NCBI RefSeq assembly: GCF_000745345.1
Contig: NZ_JQNR01000004.1
Location: 992,001-1,056,000 of the forward strand
Source: Actinacidiphila yeochonensis CN732
Lineage (GTDB): Bacteria; Actinomycetota; Actinomycetes; Streptomycetales; Streptomycetaceae
DNA: 64,000 bases
Direction of reading: 5' to 3'
Of the stretch, positions 1 to 9,461 are shown one piece after another. Below the pieces are notes generated by a model. The model was given only the letters and a program-made list of their open reading frames with translations. It had not been told where the DNA came from and made no database searches. Every line of letters starts with the position of its first letter. The stretch's first letter is position 1. The position numbers were made by a program, and so were the translations under genes.

Positions 1-1245
1 CCGCAGGGCAACGGCGACCCGTCCCTCGCCCAGTTCGGCGAGAACGTGACGCCGAACCAGCACGCGCTGGCCGAGCAGTTCGGGCTGTACGACAACACGT
101 ACGACGTCGGCACGAACTCCGCCGAGGGCCACAACTGGCTCATGCAGGCCGACGACCCGGAGTACACCGAGTCCTCCGCCGGCGAGTACCTGCGCAGCTA
201 CGACACCGAGGACGACGCCCTCGGCCACCAGGCGAGCGGCACCCTCTGGAGCGGCGCCGAGACGGCCGGCAAGACGGTCCGCGACTACGGCGAGTTCCAG
301 CAGTTCCTGGACAAGCCGGCGGACGCGAGCTGGCAGAACCTGTACTGCGACGCGAAGACGATGGACACCACCGGGGCGAAGAGCGCCTACACGCTGGACT
401 CGTCCTCGCCGATCCCGTCGCTGAACAACGTCTCGGACTCCGCCTTCCCGAAGTTCGACACCAGCGTCCCGGACCAGTACCGGTACGAGATCTGGAAGCA
501 GGAGTTCGAGAAGAACGGTCCGGCCAACCTGAACATGTTCTGGCTGTCCAGCGACCACACCGGCGGTCCGGCCAGCCCGGCCGCCCAGGTCGCCGACAAC
601 GACCTCGCGGTCGGCAAGATGGTCGACACGATCTCGCACAGCAAGTACTGGAAGGACTCGGCGATCTTCGTCGTCGAGGACGACTCCCAGGCCGGCCTCG
701 ACCACGTCGACGGCCACCGCGCGCCGATCCAGATCATCAGCCCGTACGCGCAGCACGGGACGGTGGACGACCGCTACTACTCGCAGATCACGATGGTCCG
801 CACCATCGAGCAGATCCTGGGCATCCACCCGATGAACCAGGAGGACAGCGCGGCCACCCCGATGACGACCGCGTTCAGCAACAAGCCGAACTACACGCCG
901 TTCACCGCGGTGCCCAACCGCACCTCGCTGACCGACGGCCTGGCCACCGCGCCCTCCTGCGGTGTGGACACCCCGGCCGCGCAGGACCCGACCGCGGCGG
1001 CCGTCCCGGCCACCAAGCCGGTGCCCGCGGCCGAGAAGACGGTCGCGGCGAAGTGGAACACCTGGAAGTCGCACCAGAGGCTGACCGGTGCCACCGCGGT
1101 GCCGGACTACGCCAACCCGGCGCAGATGAACCACCTCACCTGGTACGAGACCAGCAACTGGACCAAGCCCTACCCGGGTGAGGCCAGGATCTACGCTCCC
1201 GACGACGTCCCGGGCGCGTACATCCCGTCCTCGGACGACGACTGA
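1..1245 (+). CDS. Phosphoesterase / alkaline phosphatase-family protein, C-terminal part (5' end cut by window)
   Basis: The reading frame is open from base 1, so the true start lies outside the window; the GTG at 46 is internal. The visible 415 residues look like the C-terminal portion of the large phosphoesterase/alkaline-phosphatase-like proteins of actinobacteria. A middle segment with WLSSDHTGG is followed by the metal-site-like stretch EDDSQAGLDHVDGHRAPI, which has the Asp/His pattern expected of the alkaline phosphatase superfamily, then by the TMVRTIEQILG segment. Members of this family are usually exported hydrolases of phosphate esters, and some carry an N-terminal beta-propeller; neither propeller nor signal peptide can be checked here. 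The tail (residues ~320-400) is Pro/Ala-rich and ends in an acidic DDD. The gene converges on the methyltransferase across a strong stem-loop. The exact substrate is unknown. Confidence 0.8.
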   Translation, partial: PQGNGDPSLAQFGENVTPNQHALAEQFGLYDNTYDVGTNSAEGHNWLMQADDPEYTESSAGEYLRSYDTEDDALGHQASGTLWSGAETAGKTVRDYGEFQQFLDKPADASWQNLYCDAKTMDTTGAKSAYTLDSSSPIPSLNNVSDSAFPKFDTSVPDQYRYEIWKQEFEKNGPANLNMFWLSSDHTGGPASPAAQVADNDLAVGKMVDTISHSKYWKDSAIFVVEDDSQAGLDHVDGHRAPIQIISPYAQHGTVDDRYYSQITMVRTIEQILGIHPMNQEDSAATPMTTAFSNKPNYTPFTAVPNRTSLTDGLATAPSCGVDTPAAQDPTAAAVPATKPVPAAEKTVAAKWNTWKSHQRLTGATAVPDYANPAQMNHLTWYETSNWTKPYPGEARIYAPDDVPGAYIPSSDDD

Positions 1246-1383
1246 CGCGGACCGGAGCACGGCGGGCTGACGCGGGCGGAGCTGGACGGGTCTGAACAGG
1301 AACTGGCCTGAACCGGGCAGGGACTGGACAGGGACCGGGCAGCACCGACCCCGAGGGGCCCGCGGGACCGCAGCGGAATCGGA

Positions 1384-1417
1384 GGCCCCTGGCCGGCGGC
1401 AACGCCGGCCGGGGGCC
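1384..1417. terminator. Strong stem-loop between convergent genes
   Basis: A 15-bp stem (1384-1398 with 1403-1417, one G-T wobble) is closed by a GCAA tetraloop. It lies between the phosphoesterase (+) and the methyltransferase (-), so it probably terminates transcription from both sides. No U-tract follows, as is common in high-GC actinobacteria. Confidence 0.65.
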
Positions 1418-1461
1418 GCTTCCGTGCGCTCAGCGGCTCGGTAGCCGAGCGGATCAGTAGC

Positions 1462-2346
1462 TCAGCGCCGGGTCGCGGCGAAGGCCAGGGTGCGGAACGG
1501 CATCTCGACCACCGGGGGTTCGGCGCCCTCGGGGTCCCGCGCGGGCAGGCCCAGCCGCTCCCGCAAGGCCACCTCGGCGAGGGCGGTGAAACGGCGCCGC
1601 TCCTCCTCCGGCAGCACCAGGAGACGGCTGTAGGTGCCCAGCAGGGCGGCCGCGTCGGCGGGGGTGGTGGCCCGGACGCAGTGGAACACCTCGGCCGTGA
1701 AGTCCCCGAACGGCGAGCCCTCGAAGTCCAGTTGGGGCCTCAGCAGTTCACCGCGGCGCCAGTGGTTGCTGCCGGAGCCGGCGCCGTCGGACGGACTCGC
1801 CGCGTCGCCGGCGCCCGCCGCGTCGCGCGCCGGGCCGCCGAACTGCCCGCGTGCCGCGTCCCGCAGCGCGTTCCGCCAGTCGGCGACCCACTCCACCTCG
1901 TTGTCGGTGCTGTTCCAGACCACGGCCAGCCGTCCGCCCGGCCGCAGCACCCGTGCCGTCTCGGCGCGGGCCCGGTCCGGGTCGAACCAGTGCCAGGCCG
2001 AGGAGACGACCACGGCGTCCACCGACGCGTCGGGCAGCGGTACCCGCTCGGCGGTGCCCTCCAGCACCCGCACCCCGGGGTTGCGCGCGGCCAGCACCGC
2101 CCGCATCCGCTCGTCCGGGTCGACCGCGACCACCTCGTGGCCGCGCTCCACCAGCATCATCGTCAGCGTCCCCGCGCCGGCCGCCAGGTCCAGCACCCGG
2201 TGGTGCCCGCCCGCCATCCAGTCCACCGCCTCCGGGCAGGGCCCCGGCCGCAGCCGCCCGTACTCCTCGGCGGCCGACCCGAAGACGGTCGCGCGCGCGG
2301 GGTCCTGCCCGAAGACGTTCACGGGGGCGGGGTCCTGTCCGGTCAT
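1462..2346 (-). CDS. Class I SAM-dependent methyltransferase
   Basis: This is a 294-residue cytoplasmic methyltransferase. Motif I is visible at about residue 52-62 (VLDLAAGAGTL), followed by an acidic residue at the end of beta-2 (VVAVDPDERM), and by SSAWHWFDPDRA, the pattern of the ubiE/Methyltransf_11 group. The substrate cannot be inferred. The ATG at 2346 has an AAGGAG ribosome site about 9 nt upstream. The N-terminus carries a ten-residue in-frame tandem duplication (GQDPAPVNVF then GQDPARATVF) encoded by two adjacent 30-bp units at 2281-2340; the fold would not need it. A possible -10 (TAGGCT on the minus strand) lies at about 2418-2423. It stands alone, with pntB 140 bp upstream in the same orientation. 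Confidence 0.85.
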   Translation of the reverse strand: MTGQDPAPVNVFGQDPARATVFGSAAEEYGRLRPGPCPEAVDWMAGGHHRVLDLAAGAGTLTMMLVERGHEVVAVDPDERMRAVLAARNPGVRVLEGTAERVPLPDASVDAVVVSSAWHWFDPDRARAETARVLRPGGRLAVVWNSTDNEVEWVADWRNALRDAARGQFGGPARDAAGAGDAASPSDGAGSGSNHWRRGELLRPQLDFEGSPFGDFTAEVFHCVRATTPADAAALLGTYSRLLVLPEEERRRFTALAEVALRERLGLPARDPEGAEPPVVEMPFRTLAFAATRR

Positions 2347-2486
2347 GGCGGCGGCTCCTTCGGCGGCACGGGGTGGTCACGGGGCTGTCCGGGGAGCGGT
2401 CCCGGGGGCTCGGGGCGAGCCTAGGCGATCCTCCTGTCAACGCCCGGGCGGCCCGCCCCGCCCCGGCTGCCGTCCCCCCGCACCGC

Positions 2487-3893
2487 TCACAGCGCCTGGA
2501 GGATGTCCTCCACCCGCTGCTTCGCGTCGCCGAAGAGCATCTGGCTGTTCTCCCGGAAGAACAGCGGGTTCTGCACGCCCGCGTACCCGGTGCTCATCGA
2601 GCGTTTGAAGACGACGACGTTCTCCGCCTCCCAGACCCGCAGCACCGGCATGCCCGCGATCGGGCTGGCCGGGTCCTCCTGCGCGGCCGGGTTGACCGTG
2701 TCGTTGGCGCCGATCACCAGCACCACCGAGGTCGCGGCGAGGTCGTCGTTGATCTCGTCCATCTCCAGCACGATGTCGTAGGGCACCTTCGCCTCGGCCA
2801 GCAGGACGTTCATGTGGCCGGGCAGCCGGCCCGCGACCGGATGGATGCCGAAGCGCACCGCCACCCCGCGCTCACGCAGCCGCCGCGTCAGCTCGGCCAC
2901 CGGGTACTGCGCCTGGGCCACCGCCATGCCGTAGCCGGGTGTGATCACCACCGAGGAGGCGGCGCGCAGCAGGTCGGCCGTCTCCTGGGCGGTCGTCTCG
3001 CGGTGCTCGCCGTACTCCCGGTCGTCCGCGGGGGCCGCCTCCAGGCCGAAGCCGCCGGCGATCACCGAGAGGAACGACCGGTTCATCGCCGCGCACATGA
3101 TGTACGACAGGTAGGCGCCGGAGGAGCCGACCAGCGCGCCCGTGACGATCAGCAGGTTGTTGTCGAGCAGGAAGCCGGAGGCCGCGGCCGCCCATCCCGA
3201 GTAGCTGTTGAGCATGGAGACGACGACCGGCATGTCGCCGCCGCCGATCGACGCCACCAGGTGCAGTCCGAGCGCCAGCGCGACCACGGTCACCGCGATC
3301 AGCAGCCCCTCGTCCGGCGAGACGACGAAGGCGACGGTCAGGGCGGCGAACGCGGCCAGCCCGCCCAGGTTGAGGTGGTTGCGGCCCGGCAGCATCAGCG
3401 GGCTGGAGCGGATGCGGGCCGAGAGCTTCAGGAAGGCGACGATCGAGCCGGTGAACGTCACCGCGCCGATGAAGATCCCGATGAAGACCTCGGCGTGGTG
3501 GATGCGCAGCAGGGCGTGGGCGATCTCGGTCTGCCCGGCGCCGCGGGCCTCGACGTCCAGGTAGCCGTTCCAGCCGACGAGCACCGCGGCCAGGCCGACG
3601 AAGCTGTGCAGGACGGCGATCAGCTCGGGCATGCCGGTCATCTCGACCCGCCGGGCCCGCCACAGGCCGATGCCGGCGCCGACGACCATCGCGGCCACCA
3701 GCAGGGCCACTCCGGTCGCGGCGATGCTGCGGGTGGCCAGGCCGATGGTCGCGGCCAGGGCGATGGCCATGCCGGCCATGCCGAACACCACGCCCGAGCG
3801 GGAGGTCTCGTGCCGGGACAGTCCGGCCAGGCTCAGGACGAACAGGAGCGCGGCGACGATGTACGCCGCCTGCGCGGCGGAGGAGGCGGTCAC
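2487..3893 (-). CDS. pntB: NAD(P) transhydrogenase subunit beta
   Basis: PntB is the beta subunit of the proton-translocating nicotinamide nucleotide transhydrogenase, which couples hydride transfer between NADH and NADP+ to the membrane proton gradient. The 468-residue length matches the family. Residues ~1-270 form about eight or nine hydrophobic helices; residues ~285-468 form the NADP(H)-binding domain III, with the signatures [35 protein letters not shown] and [10 protein letters not shown] all intact. The start is GTG at 3893, seven bases after the pntA stop, so the two subunits are cotranscribed and probably translated together. The product likely supplies NADPH. Confidence 0.95.
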   Translation of the reverse strand: MTASSAAQAAYIVAALLFVLSLAGLSRHETSRSGVVFGMAGMAIALAATIGLATRSIAATGVALLVAAMVVGAGIGLWRARRVEMTGMPELIAVLHSFVGLAAVLVGWNGYLDVEARGAGQTEIAHALLRIHHAEVFIGIFIGAVTFTGSIVAFLKLSARIRSSPLMLPGRNHLNLGGLAAFAALTVAFVVSPDEGLLIAVTVVALALGLHLVASIGGGDMPVVVSMLNSYSGWAAAASGFLLDNNLLIVTGALVGSSGAYLSYIMCAAMNRSFLSVIAGGFGLEAAPADDREYGEHRETTAQETADLLRAASSVVITPGYGMAVAQAQYPVAELTRRLRERGVAVRFGIHPVAGRLPGHMNVLLAEAKVPYDIVLEMDEINDDLAATSVVLVIGANDTVNPAAQEDPASPIAGMPVLRVWEAENVVVFKRSMSTGYAGVQNPLFFRENSQMLFGDAKQRVEDILQAL

Positions 3894-3900
3894 GGCGGCA

Positions 3901-5469
3901 TCAGTCCTTCGAGAACATGCTGAGCATGCGCCGGGTCACCGCGAAGCCGCCGAAGATGTTCACCGACGCCAGCAGGATCGCGACGAAGGAGAGCACCGTC
4001 ACGGCCGTGTGGGCGTGGCCGATCTGGAGCAGCGCGCCGACCACGATGATGCCCGAGATGGCGTTGGTCACCGACATCAGCGGCGTGTGCAGGGCGTGGT
4101 GGACGTGTCCGATGACGTAGTAGCCGATCACCACGGCCAGCACGAAGACGGTGAGGTTGCCGATCAGCTGGCTCGGCGCGAAACCGGCCAGCACGAAGAG
4201 CAACGCCGAGGTGAGGCCCGCCAGTTCGTAGCGGCGCCGGGTCGCCATGGGCTGCCCGGCCGCCCTGGGCGCGGGCGCCGGGGCGGCCGGGCTCGCGGCC
4301 GCGGCCGGGCCTCCGGGGGACGCCGCCGACACCTGGACCGGGGGCGGCGGCCACGTCACCTCGCCCTCCCGGGCCACCGTGACCGACCGCTGCACCACGT
4401 CGTCGAGGTCCAGCACCGCCCGGCCGTCCTTGCCGGGGGTGAGCAGCTTGAGGAGGTTCACCAGGTTGGTGCCGTACAGCTGGGACGCCTGGCCGGGCAG
4501 CCGGCCGGCCAGGTCGGTGTAGCCGATGATCGAGACCTGGTTGGCGGTGACGACGACCTCGTCGGCGACCGTGCCGGCCACGTTGCCGCCCTGGGCGGCG
4601 GCCATGTCCACGATGACGCTGCCGGGGCGCATCGAGGCCACCATCTCCTCGGTGATGAGCCGCGGCGCGGGGCGCCCCGGGATCAGCGCGGTGGTGATGA
4701 CGATGTCCACCTCCGGCGCCTGCCGGGCGTAGAGGGCCGCCGCGCGGGTGGTGTAGTCGTCCGACATCTCCTTGGCGTAGCCGGTGGCGCTCACCTCCAC
4801 CTCGGCCGACTCCACCGAGAGGTACTCGCCGCCCAACGACCGCACCTGGTCGGCTACTTCGGGACGCGGGTCGGTGGCCAGGACGACCGCGCCCAGGCTG
4901 CCCGCCGCGCCGATCGCGGCCAGCCCGGCCACCCCGGCGCCGGCCACCAGCACCCTGGCCGGCGGCACCTTCCCGGCGGCGGTGACCTGTCCGGTGAAGA
5001 ACCGGCCGAACCGGTGGGCGGCCTCCACCACCGCCCGGTAGCCGGCGATGTTCGCCATGGAGCTGAGCACGTCCAGCGACTGGGCCCGGGAGATCCGCGG
5101 CACCGCGTCCATGGCCAGCGCGGTGACGCCCTGCCCGGCCAGGGCCGCCAGCAGCTCCGGGCTGGTCGCCGGGGCGAGCAGGGCCACCAGCACGGCGCCC
5201 TCCCGCAGCAGTGCGATCTCCTCCGGGGCGGGCGGGTTGACGGCGAGGACCACGTCGGCCCCCCAGGCCGCGACCCGGTCCGCAACGGCCGCCCCGGCCG
5301 CCGTGTACGCCTCGTCCGACAGGCTCGACCCCAGGCCCGCACCGGACTCCACCATGATCTCGTAGCCGAGCTTGCGGAGTTGGGCGACGGTCGCGGGCGT
5401 GGCCGCCACCCGTGTTTCGCCTGGCCGCGACTCCGAGACGACACCCACTCGTTGCGCAGACTGACTCAT
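3901..5469 (-). CDS. pntA: NAD(P) transhydrogenase subunit alpha
   Basis: PntA is the partner of PntB. The chosen ATG at 5469 begins [13 protein letters not shown] and gives 522 residues, close to the usual ~510 of one-piece alpha subunits; the frame stays open further upstream, but that stretch overlaps the DUF1349 gene. Residues ~8-140 are the alanine dehydrogenase/PNT N-domain, ~145-310 the NAD(H)-binding domain with the Rossmann signature [14 protein letters not shown], and ~425-522 hold the membrane helices that join PntB. A Pro/Ala-rich linker (about 385-410) connects the soluble and membrane parts. Upstream, the minus strand reads TTCTGC, 17 bp, TATGCC, a possible promoter. It is the first gene of the pntAB operon. 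Confidence 0.95.
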   Translation of the reverse strand: MSQSAQRVGVVSESRPGETRVAATPATVAQLRKLGYEIMVESGAGLGSSLSDEAYTAAGAAVADRVAAWGADVVLAVNPPAPEEIALLREGAVLVALLAPATSPELLAALAGQGVTALAMDAVPRISRAQSLDVLSSMANIAGYRAVVEAAHRFGRFFTGQVTAAGKVPPARVLVAGAGVAGLAAIGAAGSLGAVVLATDPRPEVADQVRSLGGEYLSVESAEVEVSATGYAKEMSDDYTTRAAALYARQAPEVDIVITTALIPGRPAPRLITEEMVASMRPGSVIVDMAAAQGGNVAGTVADEVVVTANQVSIIGYTDLAGRLPGQASQLYGTNLVNLLKLLTPGKDGRAVLDLDDVVQRSVTVAREGEVTWPPPPVQVSAASPGGPAAAASPAAPAPAPRAAGQPMATRRRYELAGLTSALLFVLAGFAPSQLIGNLTVFVLAVVIGYYVIGHVHHALHTPLMSVTNAISGIIVVGALLQIGHAHTAVTVLSFVAILLASVNIFGGFAVTRRMLSMFSKD

Positions 5470-5642
5470 GCTGGTCCCTTCTGCCTTGGACGGGTGCGCA
5501 TAGCGTGGCATAGCGGCGCCCAGCCGCAAGCAGAAGTGAACGGTCCGGATCCCGAAGGACCCCGGGCCGCGAAGCCGCGTCAACTCGCCCCAACCGCCTT
5601 CCGGTAGGGGCGCCTGTCGGTGCGTCAGCCGCGGGGACGGGC

Positions 5643-6239
5643 TCAGCCGTGCAGGTCGCGCGGGATGGGCTCGCCGACACGCAGGTCGTGGAAGCGGGCG
5701 TGGAAGCCGGCGCGCTGCGGGGAGCACGCCATGACGCCCACCCGGCAGGTCCGCGGCAGATCGAGGTACGCCAGCCGCAGCAGCTGCCAGGTTCCGCCGG
5801 CGTCGCGGAACTGGACGCGCACCGCCTCGGCGTGGCGGGTCACCCGCAGGTCCAGCGGTCCGCTGTGGCCGGCCAGCCGGAGCACGGACCAGTCCGAACG
5901 GCCGTTGGTGACCACGGCGCTGAGGTGCGGGTCGCCGTCGGTGTGCTCGATGCCGGTCTTCATCCAGGTGTGCTCGTCGGCTCGGACCATGAGCCCGAGC
6001 TGGTCGTAGAGCTCCTCGAAGTCGCCCTCGACGGTCACGGACGCGGTGAAGTCGCCGCTGACCTCGGCGGAGAGGAAGTGGCCGTCGTCGCGGGCGAAGC
6101 CGTAGAACGTGTGCTGCCAGAAGTCCGTCCGGTCGCCGGTGACCACGTGCAGGGAGGTCCCCTCGACGGTCCAGCCCGGCGGCTCGTTGTACCAGTCCAT
6201 GGCGGTGAGGTCGGCGGGCTCGGTGGCGGGCGCGGTCAT
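5643..6239 (-). CDS. DUF1349 domain protein (concanavalin A-like fold)
   Basis: This 198-residue protein has the features of the DUF1349 family: an N-terminal DWYNEPPGW segment, [19 protein letters not shown] in the middle, and a C-terminal beta-rich tail with [16 protein letters not shown]. The family has a concanavalin A-like jelly-roll fold, and homologues are often called regulation-of-enolase-like proteins; no enzymatic role is proven. No signal peptide is visible, so it is probably cytoplasmic. The ATG at 6239 has an AAGGAG ribosome site 8 nt upstream. It is transcribed alone, divergently from the peptide ABC operon. A TAGGGT -10-like element lies at 6320-6325 on the minus strand. Confidence 0.85.
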   Translation of the reverse strand: MTAPATEPADLTAMDWYNEPPGWTVEGTSLHVVTGDRTDFWQHTFYGFARDDGHFLSAEVSGDFTASVTVEGDFEELYDQLGLMVRADEHTWMKTGIEHTDGDPHLSAVVTNGRSDWSVLRLAGHSGPLDLRVTRHAEAVRVQFRDAGGTWQLLRLAYLDLPRTCRVGVMACSPQRAGFHARFHDLRVGEPIPRDLHG

Positions 6240-6598
6240 CGTGGGGCTCCTTCACCGGCCGCAGCGGCGGCCGTCGGTCCTGGGCGGCGCGGTCCGGCCG
6301 TACCCGGCCGTACGACACGACCCTACGCGGGGGCGGCCGGACGCACTCCGACGACAACAGGCCACCCTCCACACTCCCGCATCACTCCCGCAACATTTGC
6401 CGGGCAGGCTGGAGTTGATCGCACCGGCGACGGGCGACCGGCAGCGCCGTGCGCACGGCGCGCGGCGGGCGCGCGGACGGCGCAGGCGTGAAACGGACGG
6501 GGGCAGGGTAGATCCCTGTGGCTCATGGTCTGTCGTGCCCTCGTCATTGGTGGCCGGCGGCCGGACCCGGTGCCGGTGGTGTCGCGAAAGGGAGGGCG
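6240..6598. other. Divergent intergenic region with a perfect palindrome and direct repeats
   Basis: This 359-bp region separates DUF1349 (-) from the peptide ABC operon (+) and has no credible gene. It contains an 18-bp perfect palindrome at 6444-6461 (GCGCCGTGC and its complement) and a 10-bp direct repeat CACTCCCGCA at 6372-6381 and 6383-6392, spaced 11 bp (one helical turn). A TAGGGT -10-like element for the minus strand is at 6320-6325, and a TAGATC element sits near 6510 on the plus strand. The palindrome and repeats may be regulator sites, which is inference only. Confidence 0.4.
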
Positions 6599-8446
6599 AT
6601 GGCACGCAAGCGCGTGGTCGGACGGATGAGAGGTGCGGTCGTGGCCGCGCTGCTGGCGATGACCGCCGCGGCGTGCACGGGCGGCGGCGGATCGCACACG
6701 GCGATCAGCGACGGCCGGAGTGCCACCGCGTCCCACGGCCCGGTGAAGAAGGGCGGGACGGTCACCGTCGCCGAGGTCTCGGCGCAGCCCGACTTCGTCT
6801 TCCCGTTGGTCCCGGCGACCAACCAGAACGGCTACAACGTCAACCTGACGCAGGGCATGTGGCCCTTCCTGGTCTATGCCGGGGACGGCGGCTCGTCCGA
6901 GGTCAACAAGGACCGCAGCCTCTTCAGCTCGCTGGACTACTCGAACGGCGGAAAGCGGCTGACCATCCGGCTCAAGGACTGGAACTGGTCGGACGGCAAG
7001 CCGATCACCAGCCGGGACTTCACCTTCGTCTACAACCTGCTGAAGACGAACTACAAGAACTGGCAGGCCCACCTCCAGGGGCTCTTCCCCGAGGACGTGA
7101 CCAAGGTGGCCACGCCCGACGCGCACACCGTGGTGCTCGACCTCGACCGCGCCTACAACCCCGACTTCTACACCGACGACGTGCTCAGCACGATCCCGCT
7201 GCTGCCGCAGCACGCCTGGGACAAGGAGTCCGCCACCGGCGCGGTCGGCGACTACGACACCACCGCCGCCGGGGCGAAGGCCGTCTACAGCTACCTCCAG
7301 AAGGAGGGCGCGAAGACCGGCTCGTTCGCCACGAACCCGCTGTGGCAGGTCGTCGACGGCCCGTGGAAGCTCAGCGAGTTCCGCTCCAACGGCTACTACT
7401 CCTACGTCCCCAACCCCGGCTACTCCGGGGCCAAGCCGGCCATCGACAAGCTGGTCGTCAGCCCGTTCACCACGGACACCCCCGAGATCAACGCGCTGCG
7501 CTCGGGCAGCACCCTCGACGTGGCCGGGCTCCCGCTCAACGACATCAAGCAGGCCCAGGCCCTCAAGTCGAGCGGCTACTCGATCGCCAGCGAGCCGATC
7601 CCCGGCGTGGCCGAGATCGTGCCCAACTTCTACAACGCCGACGTCGGCCCGCTGCTGCGCCCGTTGTACATCCGGCAGGCGCTGGAGTACCTCATCGACC
7701 GGACGCAGATCGTCTCCAAGGTCTACGACGGCTACGCCGATCCGGGCAACGGACCCGTCCCGGTGAAGGCCCAGGAGAGCTGGGCCACCCCGCTGGAGAA
7801 GTCCGGCGGCCCCTACCCGTACTCGCCGCAGAAGGCGACGGCGCTGCTCACCGCGCACGGCTGGAAGGTGGCGGCGCGCGGCACGACCACCTGCCAGAAC
7901 CCCGGGACCGGGGCGAACCAGTGCGGCGCGGGCATCAAGGCCGGCCAGGCCCTGACCTTCCAGCTCCTCTACTCCTCCGGCCGGACCACCACCGACCAGC
8001 AGTTCGCCGCGATCAAGTCCTCCGAGGCGCAGGCCGGCATCACCCTGAACCTCAAGTCGGAGCCGTTCAACACCCTGATCGGCACCATGGGCACCTGCAC
8101 CGCCGCCTCCCACCCGAAGTCGGGCTGCGGCTGGCAGCTGGCGAGCTACGGCTACGTGCCCTACCCGCTCTACCCCAACGGCTCCGGCCTCTTCGACACC
8201 GGCGGCAGCAACAACGCGGGCGGCTACTCCGACCCGACGATGGACAAGCTGATCAAGGAGACCCAGTACAGCACCTCCAGCTCGGCGTTCAACGAGTACG
8301 AGGACTACGCCGCCCAACAACTCCCCTGGCTGTGGCTGCCATTGCGCAGCGGCATCCTGGTCTACCGGACCAAGCTCCAAGGCGTCGTCCCGCTCAACCC
8401 GTTCTCCGGCGGCAACAACTTCGAGGACTGGTACTACACCTCATGA
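6599..8446 (+). CDS. Peptide/oligopeptide ABC transporter substrate-binding lipoprotein
   Basis: This is an extracellular solute-binding protein of family 5 (DppA/OppA-like), the ligand-capturing part of a peptide importer. The chosen ATG at 6599 has a GGGAGG ribosome site and gives 615 residues, starting with a lipoprotein signal: RKRVVGR, a hydrophobic stretch, then the lipobox AAAC near residue 26, so the mature protein is anchored outside the membrane by a lipidated Cys. Family features include KDWNWSDGKPITSRDFTFVYN and RQALEYLIDRTQIV. It is the first gene of a five-domain ABC operon (binding protein, two permeases, two ATPase modules). The ligand may be a peptide or another small solute; it cannot be read from sequence. 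Confidence 0.92.
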   Translation: MARKRVVGRMRGAVVAALLAMTAAACTGGGGSHTAISDGRSATASHGPVKKGGTVTVAEVSAQPDFVFPLVPATNQNGYNVNLTQGMWPFLVYAGDGGSSEVNKDRSLFSSLDYSNGGKRLTIRLKDWNWSDGKPITSRDFTFVYNLLKTNYKNWQAHLQGLFPEDVTKVATPDAHTVVLDLDRAYNPDFYTDDVLSTIPLLPQHAWDKESATGAVGDYDTTAAGAKAVYSYLQKEGAKTGSFATNPLWQVVDGPWKLSEFRSNGYYSYVPNPGYSGAKPAIDKLVVSPFTTDTPEINALRSGSTLDVAGLPLNDIKQAQALKSSGYSIASEPIPGVAEIVPNFYNADVGPLLRPLYIRQALEYLIDRTQIVSKVYDGYADPGNGPVPVKAQESWATPLEKSGGPYPYSPQKATALLTAHGWKVAARGTTTCQNPGTGANQCGAGIKAGQALTFQLLYSSGRTTTDQQFAAIKSSEAQAGITLNLKSEPFNTLIGTMGTCTAASHPKSGCGWQLASYGYVPYPLYPNGSGLFDTGGSNNAGGYSDPTMDKLIKETQYSTSSSAFNEYEDYAAQQLPWLWLPLRSGILVYRTKLQGVVPLNPFSGGNNFEDWYYTS

Positions 8447-8507
8447 CCGGACGCTCGACGGGCCCGGCAACGGGCCCAGGACGCACGGCGGTTGCCGGAG
8501 GTGCACG

Positions 8508-9461
8508 GTGACGGCCTACCTGCTGCGCCGCACCGGGCAGGCCGTGGTCGTGGTGATCGGCGTGATGGTGCTGACCTTCGCGCTGATCCACCTCGAACCC
8601 GGCAGCGCCGCCCGCGCCACCCTCGGCACCAGGGCCACCGCCGAGCGGATCGCGGTCTTCAACGCCGCCAACGGCCTCGACCGGCCGCTGGCGGCGCAGT
8701 TCGCGACCTTCGTCAAGCAGGCGTTCCAGGGGAACTTCGGCACCTCCTACTCGCTGCACCAGCCGGTCTCCACGCTGATCGCGCAGCGGCTGCCGAAGGA
8801 CGTGCTGCTGCTGGGCCTGTCCGTCCTGCTCGCGCTGGCCGTCGCCCTGCCGATGGGCGTCTACCAGGCGGTGCGCCGCGACCGCCCCGCCGACCACGCC
8901 CTGACCGTCGTGGCGTTCACGCTCTACTCGATGCCGGACTTCTTCTTCGGCCTGCTCCTGGTGGCGCTCTTCTCCGTGCAGCTCCACCTGCTGCCCTCGC
9001 AGGCGCCGCAGGCGGCCACCGTCGGCGGCATCATCACCGACCCGCGCGGGCTGGTGCTGCCGGTGGTCACCCTGACCCTGGTCAGCCTGGCCGGGTTCAG
9101 CCGGTACGTGCGCTCCTCGGCGATCAGCACCCTCGGCCAGGACTACGTACTGGTGGCCCGCGCCAAGGGGCTGCCGGAGCACCTGGTGCTGCGGCGGCAC
9201 GTGCTGCGCAACTCGCTGCTGCCCGTGGTGACCATCCTCGGGCTCGCCGCCCCCGGCATCGTCACCGGCGCGGTCATCGCCGAGTCGGTCTTCAACTACC
9301 CGGGAATGGGGCTGCTGTTCTACCAGGCCGCGACGAGCAAGGACTACCCGGTGCTGCTCGCCTCCACGCTGGTCGTCGGCGTCGCGACCGTCGTCGGCAG
9401 CCTCCTCGCGGACATCGCCTACGGCCTCCTCGACCCCCGGATCCGCTATGACCGCGACTGA
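8508..9461 (+). CDS. ABC transporter permease, DppB/OppB type
   Basis: This is an inner-membrane permease of the binding-protein-dependent family, 317 residues with about six membrane helices. The cytoplasmic EAA-type loop that docks the ATPase is visible at about 220-245 (EHLVLRRHVLRNSLLPV). The start is GTG at 8508 with a GGAGGTG ribosome site 5 nt before it. It lies 61 bp downstream of the substrate-binding gene, and its 3' end overlaps the second permease by 14 bp, so it is in the same transcript. Together with the next gene it forms the heterodimeric pore. Confidence 0.93.
   Translation: MTAYLLRRTGQAVVVVIGVMVLTFALIHLEPGSAARATLGTRATAERIAVFNAANGLDRPLAAQFATFVKQAFQGNFGTSYSLHQPVSTLIAQRLPKDVLLLGLSVLLALAVALPMGVYQAVRRDRPADHALTVVAFTLYSMPDFFFGLLLVALFSVQLHLLPSQAPQAATVGGIITDPRGLVLPVVTLTLVSLAGFSRYVRSSAISTLGQDYVLVARAKGLPEHLVLRRHVLRNSLLPVVTILGLAAPGIVTGAVIAESVFNYPGMGLLFYQAATSKDYPVLLASTLVVGVATVVGSLLADIAYGLLDPRIRYDRD

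Noticed and set aside
1246-1461. tRNA-like or small RNA gene
   Set aside because: The only strong structure is a single hairpin suited to termination; no cloverleaf or conserved tRNA bases.
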